The translations under genes and the position numbers were made by a program. A stretch of DNA of 64,000 bases from Simmondsia chinensis (Eukaryota > Streptophyta > Magnoliopsida > Caryophyllales > Simmondsiaceae), in assembly GCA_018398585.1 (NCBI GenBank), contig JAGTTD010000024.1, positions 12,180,071 through 12,244,070 of the forward strand, written 5' to 3'. Of this stretch, positions 54,679-64,000 are shown one piece after another (position 1 is the first letter of the stretch; each line of letters opens with the position of its first letter). Below the pieces are notes generated by a model. That model was given only the letters and a program-made list of their open reading frames with translations. It was not told the DNA's origin and did not search any database.

Positions 54679-54980
54679 ACGGGTCCTGCCCAGCCAGTGG
54701 TGGTGCCCGGCAATTATAATGTCGGACCCATCACTTCCTGTGCTCCTTTCCCTCGGTCGGTCAGTGCCGATGTCACCATCTTCAGTACTCCACCACCAAC
54801 TGGAAGGTCTACATTAAACCCAGCACTTAACTTAGGCACCCCATCCTCCTCCTCCCTACTCCTTGTGTTCTCTCTCTCCTCGGCCAGACCCATCTTCGTG
54901 GGCCCCACCTTCACTGGTGGCCCGACCACCAATAGCGGTGTTCCCTGTCCTCCTTCTCACCGGCGCTTCATAGTTCCTGT

Positions 54981-54982
<2 letters not shown>

Positions 54983-55021
<39 letters not shown>
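54983..55021. repeat. (G)39 homopolymer in copia gag
   Basis: Thirty-nine uninterrupted G after TTCCTGTTT and before CAGCACCC. The longest such tract in the window. Confidence 0.95.
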
Positions 55022-55024
<3 letters not shown>

Positions 55025-57348
55025 CACCCTTTCCCCCTCTCTCCAACAACTGAAGACACCCTAATTACATGAACCCTAATGTTTACAATCACCTCTCTTT
55101 CCCAATTGTAATTCCCCTCTCTAATATCACTAGTACTATTACAATCAAGTTTGAAACAACAATTGACTACCCCTCGACGTGAACAATTTAACGTGCTATT
55201 ACTTGCTCACCAACTATTAGGGTTCATTGATGGCTCTTACCCATGTCCCCCTGCCTAAATCAACCACCCAAACGGATCGACTTATCCCAATCTTGATTAT
55301 GTCACATGGCTACACTCATATCAAAGTCTTAGATCTTGCATAGCCGCGACACTCTCTCCCCCACTTATAAACGACATTGTCTTTCATCCAACATCAATGG
55401 CCATGTGCAATGCTCTGGCTACGCGTTTTCGGGATCACTCAATGGCTAAGGAGAATGACCTTTGAACTCAACTAATAAATCACTGTAAAGATGGCAAAAC
55501 AATGGACATTTATCTTTCTGAATTAAAATCAGTTATGGACAATTTAGCTGCCATTGACTCACCCGTTTCAACTAGAGAATTTCAACCCTTTTCTATTCAT
55601 GGCTTACCCCCAGAATACGCTGCTTTTGCAACCTTTTCTCATCAAACTTCAAAACTTTACTCTTATGAAGAGTTGAAATCTGCTTTACTCAATGAAGAAG
55701 CCGCCTTAAATTGCAATTCTGGATGACCCAACACCGATCCCGCTCATGCCATGGTTGCCACTGGACAAGCACCCAGCCGAACCATAGCCACGGTGGTTGC
55801 AGCCGCAGTCGTAGCCAAAATCGCCCTGGGGCCTGCAGTGGCCGGGGTGGCAAACCCCCGGGACACCCACACCCGTACAACTCCCAGCCCCAAAGTGGGG
55901 CCCCTTTTCCGAGCAACCCATGCCCGGCTCGACCTCTAGTTGGTCCTCCCTTTCACTCTACAATTTTTCCAGATGTGCTCCCAAACTGTACATATCATTA
56001 TTTCTTGTCCCCACCGATTTGACAGCACTTCCTTTCCCGATCCCAGCCAGTCTCTTGTTGCCATGACTATTAGAGAACCGCATGACTATTATTGGTACCC
56101 TGACTCGGGTGCCTGCAACCATATGACCCAAATCCAAGTATTCTCTCTAACCTTCTTCCTTACTTTGGTCATAAAGGTGTTCTTGTTGAAAATAGAGATT
56201 TACTGCTTGTAACACATATTGGCTCTACTATCATACCTTAAACACCACTCAAACTAACCAATGTCATGCCTGTCCCCAACCTTACACATAACCTACTCTC
56301 AATTAAGCAATTATGTCACGACAATAGATGCAGGGTTGAATTTGATTACAATTTTTTCTGTGTTAAGGACAAGGCTACGGGGACACCACTTCTACAAGTG
56401 CCCAGTAATGGTCCTCTATATAACTTTTCACCTCACGATATTGGCCTCATAGCACGAGTCAAAAATGGCAAATCGTATCAGTGACTAGGGCATCTAGGAA
56501 GTACTATTCTTGATACTTTATGTAAACAACAATTTTGTCCAGATGTTAAATTTTAAATAAATGTTCTTCCTATTATTTAGGGAAATCTAGAAAACTCCCC
56601 TTTGAATGTGCATTACATAACTCTACTATGCCTCTTCAATTAATACATTATAATGTTTGGTAATCTCTTATTTCCTCTACTTCCGCATACAAATACTATG
56701 TTTTGTTCATTGATGACTTTTCAAGATTCACGTGGCTCTATCCGATGCAACGCAAGTATGAGGTTTATGAAATCTTCACCAATTTCAAAACTCTAGTTGA
56801 AAATTAATTTAATGTAAAAATTAAGATTTTTCAAAGCGATGGTGGAGGTGAATTTGATCAAAGACACATGAATGTGTTATGTTGGGATGTTGGAATTCAT
56901 TTTTCATATATCATGTCCTAATACCCCCGAACAAAATGGGATGGCGGCACGCAAGCATCGACATTTATCAGAAATGGCACGGACTCTGTTAATTCACTCA
57001 AAACTCCCTTACAAATTTTGGGACAACGTCTTTTGTACTGCATGTTTCATTATAAATCGTCTCCCAACGCCAACTCTTTCTAATTTTTCTCCCTTCAAAA
57101 ACTATTTCACACGAACCGTAATTATAAACAATTTCGAGCCTTTGGGAGTGCATGTTACCCAAACATCACATCCCGTGCCCCTCATAAATTGGTCCTACAA
57201 TCTCTAACTTGTGTTTTCTTAGGACATCCATCAAGATACAAAGAATATAGATGTTTTGACTCCAAAAACAAATGAATGTATATAATTAAGCATGTTGTTT
57301 TCGATGAATCTAGATTTTCTTATCATAAACTAGTCACCTCAAGAGCCG

Positions 57349-57381
<33 letters not shown>
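57349..57381. repeat. (C)33 homopolymer in copia integrase-RT linker
   Basis: Thirty-three uninterrupted C after AAGAGCCG and before AGCACAGC, in a proline-rich linker region of pol. Confidence 0.95.
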
Positions 57382-59241
57382 AGCACAGCTAACACTCAAC
57401 CGATCTAAAACCGAGCCCGCAATTGGGGCCCCTCGGCCGCTTCTGGCTGTACCTGTCCCTGATGACAGTGGGGCCGCCCCACTCCATGCCTTGGCCGAAC
57501 CCACTGGATGTGGTACTGTAGACCCAAGCCCAGACCCTGACGAGGACCTCTCAGGCTCACCCCTAACCTCACCCGACGCACACCCCCCTACCCGTGAGTC
57601 TAGTCCCTCCCCAAAACCTAGGGTAGGCACCGACCCGTTCCCCTCGTCTCTTGTTCCCGCAACCGACCCCACGCAGCACCCGTAGCCCCCCACTACCAGG
57701 TTAAACACTCACCCTATGCGCACTAGACTTAAAGCAGGCATACGTAAAACCAAGTACCCCCCTCTCCCTATCTTCTATAACTATAATTCAAGAGCCAACT
57801 TGTTACTCACAGACAATGAAAAATCCTTAATGGACACAAGCCATGGCTGACGAATTTAATGCTCTAATTCTCAGTAACACTTGGGACCTCGTCCCGCTTG
57901 ACCCATAGAAAAACCTTGTAGGTACCACTTGAAAATACAAAGTTAAGTACAAAGCGGATGGCTCTGTTAAAAGGTTCAAGGCCCACCTTGTTGCCCAAGG
58001 CTTTCATCAACGTGAAGGCCTTGATTACAAGAAGACCTTTAGCCCAGTTGTAAAACCCGCCACCATACGCTTCATACTTACAGTCGCCATTACATACAAC
58101 TAGCCCATACAACAGTTGGATGTTAAAAATTCATTCCTATATAGTCACCTTAAGGAGGAAGTATATATGAGACAACCTAAAGGCTTTATGGCCTTAAACA
58201 GGCACCTCGAGCATGGTTCCAACAATTTAGTGCTTTTTTACTTATTCTTGGTTTTACTTGCTGTCGTGTTGACCCCTCTTTGTTTATCCACAAGACCGCT
58301 CTCACCTTACGTGCCTTCTTCTATATGTTGATGATATTATCCTCACCAGTACTGATAGCTCACACCTTCACAACCTCACCTAGTCTCTATCAACCCAATT
58401 CACAATGAAAGACCTTGGACCGTTACGTTTCTTCCTCGACATTCAGGCCTAACGTGATTCTTGTGGATTATTCCTGTCCCAACACAAGTACACCGTAGAC
58501 CTTCTCACCAAACATAATCTCTATGAAGCTAAACCTATCAAAACTCCTCTTCCCACCCGAGCGCACCTTTCTCTGAGTGAAGATCCTACCAAGTATAGAA
58601 GTGTTGTAGGGGCCTTATAGTACTTGACCATGACTCGCCCTTACATATGCTATGTCGTCAACCTTGTCTCCCAATTCATGCATGCTCCTCGCACCCCTCA
58701 CAGGCAGGCTGTGAAACGCATCCTTCGGTACCTCAAAGCCACTTCTGATCATGGTCTCTTCATACAACCCACTCATACTCTCACTGTCACTGGATTTGCT
58801 GATACTGACTGGGGTGGTTGTCCTGACATTCGTCACTCCACTATTGGTTATGCTGCCTACCTAGAACCAAATTTCATCTCTTGGAGGGCCAAGAAACAAG
58901 CAACTATCCAAATCCACAACTGAATCTGAGTACAGAGCCGTTGCTCAAGCAGTATCTGAAAGTTACTGGATTCGATACCGAATGTGAGGCCTTGGCATTC
59001 GTCACCCAGGACCATAATTGTATATTGTGACAATGTCTCGGCTTCTCACCTAGCGGCTAATCAGGTATCCAATGTTCGAAGCGAGTTCGTGAAAAGGTCC
59101 TCAGGGGCGATCTCCAAGTCCACTACACCGTTACCACTAAACAGGTTGCTGATATCCGAACCAAGGGCCTAGCTTGTGATCTCTTCTTATAACACATGAA
59201 CAATCTTCATGTGCTACCGCCCCACTCAGCTTGAGGGGGCC

Positions 59242-59428
59242 TATTAGACTATATTTTAGAATGTTCCTAGTCTAGGGTTAGTCTAGGGTTTCTCCTCTTT
59301 ACATTTTTACCCCTTGACTTATGTAACCCTCAATGGTATTATTGTCTTTGTGCTCTCTTGTGCTTTCCTATATGCCCTCACATACATCTCTTTATTCATT
59401 CAATAATCCTTCTATTTATACATTCATA
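59242..59428 (+). repeat. 3' LTR with 5'-TA...TA-3' ends
   Basis: Partner of 52769-52955. Matches along its length with scattered differences; a shortened TATA region (CTATATGCC). Followed by GAGAG. Confidence 0.88.
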
Positions 59429-59599
59429 GAGAGTGGTATTTAAAGAGGATCTCTCGTATCCAAACTTTCTATGTGGAATAAAAGAACTTGAACAAAATTG
59501 AAGCACCCAACCTAATATCCAACAATCTCCCGCATGATTCAATTTTGACAAAAGAAGAAATGCATTATTGAGCAATGAAAACCATAGTTGACGATACGG

Positions 59600-62500
59600 A
59601 TGTGTTTTGGACTTGAATTCATCCTAGTTTATGCATGTTCCATAACCACCCGGGTGAACATAGTTTTGAACCTGAATGGTTATTGTGAAGAGCTTACACA
59701 CCCACATCATGTGGTTTTGAGATTTAGATGTTCTTTGCGAACAGAACATATGAGGTCCTTAAAAACAAATTCGATCCTTGGTTACCCAAGAACACTCTAG
59801 AGAGCAAGCTTATACTCTTGACAGAGGATGATTAACATTCCCACATTTCCGAAGGTGAATCATTCAAGTGCTCTACCTCACACCACGACAATGAGTTATG
59901 GACATCATTAAAATCATTAAGCCCAACTTCAACATCATGACAAAATGACATCCATAAGCCACATAAACAACAACATCTTAGAATGGGCTCAAGTCGCTAA
60001 ATCACATCTTTCCTAAACCTAGATTTTGTTCGACCCATTCAACTTGAAGAGACGGGTATCCATTAAAATCAGGACATATAAATAGGTTTAAGCCCATTCC
60101 TTTGTTATATTACACATTACCTTTTTAGAAAGACCTTTGATAAAAGGATCTTCCAATTTTTCTCACTCCTCGCAAACTCAAGTGAGACCGAGTTATTTTC
60201 AATCAGGTGTCTCACAACACCATGCCTTAGTCGAATATGCGTTTGTTTTCCATCATATACCTCACTTTTTGCCACTTCGATGGCCACACGTCAGTCACAG
60301 TATATTAAGACTGAAGGCATGGGCTTCCCTTGTTATGGAATGTCTCCCAGCACATTCCTCATCCATTCATCTTCTAAACATGTCATTTCTAGAGCAACGA
60401 ACTCATATTTCATAGTTGATTTAGCAATGCATGTCAACAAGATTTCCAAGACACAGCACCATTAAAATATATACATAGCCACTTATAGAATTAACTTCAT
60501 CCAATGGGCATCATAGTATCCCTCCAATATATAATGAAAACCTCAATCCATTGTACCTCAAATGTACGTTAACAATCTAATTAAAACACCCCAGTGCTCA
60601 TTAATCGGATTTTCAGTATAACGACTCGGTCTATTGACAACATATGTAGTATTAGGACAAGTGTAATGCATCAAAAACATTAAACTACCAATTATCTTAG
60701 TTTATTCAACATGTGACACACTATCACATATGTTCATTTCCAAGCGGACATTAGAATAATATGGAGTCTTAGTAGGCGGGTCATAAAAGGGGTCAAAATT
60801 TCTCAGTATTTTCGGGACATAATTGAATTGATTAAGAATCAAAACCTCACATAATCTATATTTCAAATCAATTATAACATCATCCTCGCCTAAGTCTTTC
60901 ATATCATACCCAAACTCAAGAAGGATTTTCTAACATTTACAACATTCACACTTATGCAAAAGATCAACATGTTATCAACATACAAACAAATGATCACACA
61001 ACCATTCTCATCAAGTTTAGAGTACACACAAGAATCACCATTATTCACAACAAAACCATGTGTGACCAAAGCGCAATTAAATTTTTGATGTCATTGTTTA
61101 GGAGTTTGTTTAAGACCATATAAGAACTTTACAAGCTTATACACTTTATTTTCAATTTTAGGAATCTTGAACCCCTCAAGTTGTTCCATGTATATTTCCT
61201 CTTTAAGGTCACCATTAAAGAAAGAAGTTTTCACGTCCATGTACTACAAGATTATGAATGGACGGAAGAGCTACCAAAGCTCTCACAGTTGCAATCTTAG
61301 TTATTGGTGAATAAGTACCAAAGAAATCAATTCCCTGTTTTTGTGTATCCTTTAGTCACTACTAAGGCCTTTCATTTATGAATCAATCCATCATCTTTCA
61401 ATTTCTTTTTACATACCCATTTATACTCAATAGGTTTGCATCCCCTAGAAAAGTCCACTCACACCCAAGTTTTATTATGCATTATAGAGTCTAATTCATT
61501 ACAAATGGCCTCTCTCCAAAGTAGAACATCTATAGATCTCATGGTCTCATCATATGTTTTAGGATCTTCTTCTATCATGATTGTATTAACGACATGCTCA
61601 TCAAAATTCGGATATTAGACAGAAATGCATTAATAAAATCAAGTCCAAAACTGGTCTCAGTCATGCCGTTTTACTTCTTCTAACTTCCTAAACCTCGTTG
61701 AATGGGTAGATGATGCAATAGGAAAGAAATAGGCATATATGCTTTCATAGGAAATACATGCTCAAAGAATTTAGCATCTCAAGATTCCATGATATTACCT
61801 AATCCACAATTCAAGTCACAATCAACATAAATCTATATCTAGCATTGTTTGTGGCATAACAAATAAAAACATGATCTACAATTTCAGGACCTATGTTACT
61901 TTCTTTAAACTCCGGAATCACAACTTTAGCTAGATACCTCGCACTTTAAGGTATTGAAGGTTAGGTGCAGAACCCTTGCATAATACATATGGTGTCTTAT
62001 CTAGCTCGTTATGAGAAACCCTATTAAGTATGTGACATGTAGACAATAGGGTTTCTCTCCACAAGCTCAAGGGTGAGCTAGAACCAATCATCATATGTCC
62101 TTAAGGGTTCTATTTTTTTCTCTCAGCTATACCATTCTATTGGATTGTATAAAGGGTTACTAATTTGTGAATTATCACATGCTCTATACGCTATTTCTTA
62201 AGGAATATGGTATCATTTAATCATCTTTATTAAACCTAATCCTTTTGATTATGTGATCGAATCGGTTTTCAACTTCTTATTTATATTTAAGGAATAGCTG
62301 ATTAGCCTCATCTTTCGAACTCAAGAGATACACGTTATTGAATCTCAAATGATCATCAACAAACGTAATATAATACTTTTTACGACCTCTACTCGTGGTG
62401 TTCTTAAAGTCACCCAAGTCACTATGAATGAGTTGAAGCAAGCCAGATGTTTTTTCAACTGATTTGTTGAAGGACTTTTTGGGATGTTTCGCCTCGACAC

Positions 62501-63650
62501 ATGCTTCACAGTTATTAGGTTCAATTTGACAACATTCCAAAATTAATTCATTTGTTTGAGTTTTTTAACCGCATTAAAGTTCACATACTCGAGCCTAACA
62601 ATGTCATGAATCCAAAAATTTAATAATGTAAAAAGAGTATATCCCATTTAATTCTTATCAATCTCAACGTCAAGTATAAACAAACCCTTGTTACAGAAAC
62701 TCTTTCCAAGAAATTTTGCGCTTTTCATTATAGTAAGTTTATTGGACTTCAAAGTCATTTTAAAACCCGCTTTGTTCAACAAAGCACCACAAGCTAAATT
62801 ACTATGTAAATCAGGAACATGCAATGCATTTGTAAAGACAAAATTTCCCATTATTGAGTTTTAGGAGGACATTTCCTTTCCCAAGCATCCGGATTGCAAT
62901 AGAATTACTCGTGTAAAAACTCTCCCCCGCATGGATGTATTCATACTCCTGAAACAGGGCCTTATTGGTGCGGATGTGGCTTGTGGCATCAATATCTGCA
63001 ATCTCCTCATCCATGTTCCCAGTCACATTCATCTCGGAGACCATTACAAAGCATGTCTCCTCCCTCAGTAAGGTTGGTTTGGGGTTTGTATTCTTTGGGA
63101 TTTCTGGTCCAAATCCTTTCTTTCAGTCTCTCGATGTATGGCCTATCTCGCCATAGGTTCACCATGCTCCTTTAACTTGTTCTTGACCACTTTTAGGGTT
63201 GTTGTACGGTCTCCTCCCACAGAACCTTATCTGCTTGCGTCTCAAGCTCGAGCCACCCATCTGGAAGTTGGATCAATCTTATTCCATGGCTTTTTGTACC
63301 TATCATTTTTTATGTACTTCTCGACTCAACAGGGTTAGGAGACAAAGCTGACTCCTCATAGGACTTCTCATTCTTGTTTTAGTTTGAGTTCTCTAAGTTA
63401 AGATTGGAGCGTAATTCTTAGAGAGCCATGTCTATCTTCTTATGTCTAAATTGAGTATTATAGTTATCACAAGAGGCAAGCAGTTTCTTAATGAGACAAT
63501 TTGCTTGAAACATCTCATATATTTTCATTCCCTGGCTAAGGATGTTAGCACATAGGTTTTCATACTCATGAATATGGTCTAAGACCTGCTTATTGTCAGT
63601 CATAATGAAGGACAATCACCTACAATTCCATCCCATATTTATTATAAAGC
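59600..63650 (-). pseudogene. Copia gag-pol remnants (minus)
   Basis: Gag at 63418-63615 (LIKKLLASCDNYNTQFRHKK). Protease relic IDATSHIRTNK near 62980. Pre-integrase region 62648-62851 (NALHVPDLHSNL, KAGFKMTLKSNK). Integrase 62277-62540 (CEACVEAKHPKKSF, LIHSDLG, KKYYITFVDDHLRF). RT near 61000-61300 has LKEEIYMEQ and YVDN where YVDD is expected. Further RT/RNase H-region sequence lies at 60.2-60.9 kb. Stops and shifts throughout. Confidence 0.75.
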
Positions 63651-64000
63651 GTTTCCTGTATTTCTTTAGCGATTTTCATCTCACTATAGATCTAATAGAG
63701 TGAGGCAATCATATAGCAAAGTAACATTTCCCTACAGGTTTGATTATCTTTCTCGATGTTTCAATTCAACCTACCTAATGCTTAATCGCTCAAGAGAGTA
63801 TAACGAACGTCAAATTGCCCAAGGAAACAAGAATTGACTTATAGACATTAGATTACATATACCTAATAGAACCCCTTTTTCTTAACCAAATCTTTTTTTT
63901 CATTTTTTTTCTTTGTTTTACAATTCACTAATATCGTTTTTTCTATTGCTCTAGACTGCATTTATAGATATATGTTTGTTTCCTAAGTAGATTATCTTAA

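Larger units (their letters stand above)
53090..59210 (+). pseudogene. Copia gag-pol remnants
   Basis: The start appears as ATA at 53090 (ASAPPTATG follows), then the solo LTR, then gag from 54684 (AQPVVVPGNYNVGP). A gag segment is at 55502-55726, a protease relic (YYWYPDSGACNHMTQ) at about 56088, and integrase at about 56600-57200 (QKTPEQNGM-like NTPEQNGMAARKHRHLSEMA). RT is at 57840-58450 ([42 protein letters not shown] frame over the YVDDIILTS box). RNase H is at 58620-59170 (GFADTDWGGCPD). Dense stops, deletions and two G/C homopolymers. Confidence 0.8.
52769..59428 (+). mobile_element. Ty1/copia element with TA...TA LTR ends
   Basis: LTRs of 187 bp (52769-52955, 59242-59428) both start TATTAGAC and end ATTCATA, flanked by GAGAG at 52764-52768 and 59429-59433. 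The PBS TGCTATAAGAGC (52956-52967) follows at once; the PPT AGCTTGAGGGGGCC precedes the 3' LTR. Short LTRs and the PBS context resemble Ale/Retrofit copia. It inserted into the LTR of the minus-strand copia and carries a solo LTR itself. Confidence 0.9.
52098..64000 (-). mobile_element. Ty1/copia element (minus), 3' part, runs off window
   Basis: Read on the minus strand, gag is near 63.6 kb, then protease, integrase, RT and RNase H down to about 60.2 kb, a PPT (ATGCGGGAGAT, 59525-59535) and a 3' LTR. The LTR starts TGTTGGATATTAGG at 59524 and ends TTCTCAACA at 52098, interrupted by the copia at 52769-59428. LTR length without the insert is ~762 bp. The 5' LTR lies beyond 64000, so the target duplication cannot be checked. 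Confidence 0.8.

Noticed and set aside
54661..55053. Gly-rich 130-codon protein as a host gene
   Set aside because: It is copia gag containing the G39 tract, continuous with the copia reading upstream of the solo LTR.

Overview
This is nuclear DNA of a flowering plant (most likely a eudicot; the species cannot be told from the window). It is dense in transposable elements of every major plant class (L1 and RTE LINEs, Ty1/copia and Ty3/gypsy chromovirus LTR elements, Mutator-like and hAT-like DNA elements, a TRIM, SINE-like units). One host gene is visible: a seven-exon, GT-AG spliced gene on the minus strand (51126 down to 26905). It reads through without a stop as a 181-residue OEP16-2-type outer envelope pore protein of plastids. 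None of its exons forms a long ORF, so the gene is easily missed.

Layout. 190-6245: degenerate L1 LINE (minus). 6246-7690: nothing recognised. 7690-9830: LTR-like leader and eight units of a ~179-bp tandem array. 10054-17583: decayed gypsy chromovirus (TSD GGCTC) holding a nested, internally deleted chromovirus at 14195-16524 (minus; TSD CATGA/CGTGA). 17589-22600: gene-free DNA with two degenerate tandem arrays ending at a polypurine tract and LTR-like start, possibly the 3' half of a Tat/Ogre-type element. 22603-23289: hAT-like foldback element. 23756-25740: 5'-truncated RTE LINE (minus) with a perfect 16-bp TSD. 26905-51126: the OEP16-2 gene. 51127-51490: its promoter, with G-box/ABRE and RY motifs. 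52098-64000: minus-strand copia element running off the window, with a second copia (52769-59428) in its 3' LTR and a solo LTR (53119-54678) inside that.

The introns of the host gene carry most of the interesting structure. Intron 2 (32335-50285, about 18 kb) holds two SINE-like copies with 5S-rRNA-derived heads, an 889-bp non-autonomous Mutator-like element, and a 15.4-kb Mutator-like element (34242-49616; TSD TAATTTGGA/CAATTTGGA). The large element encodes a MuDR-type transposase followed in the same frame by a plant mobile domain (PMD) protein. It is itself interrupted by a Tekay/Del-like solo LTR (35776-44330), which in turn holds a copia element with a near-intact pol (36297-42223; TSD GCTCA). 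Intron 3 holds a TRIM; intron 6 holds a short RTE-tail unit.

Most promising leads: (1) 5S-rRNA-headed SINE-like units whose body is the 3' tail of the local RTE LINE, with other ~135-bp tail-only units starting at nearly the same base; (2) covarying CCGC(G/A)TT...AA(C/T)GCGG palindromes in the subterminal regions of two related Mutator-like elements; (3) a transposase-PMD tandem or fusion gene; (4) four hairpins with a near-invariant (A)CCCAAAG loop in a copia 5' leader; (5) a seed-type promoter on a gene with an 18-kb transposon-filled intron.
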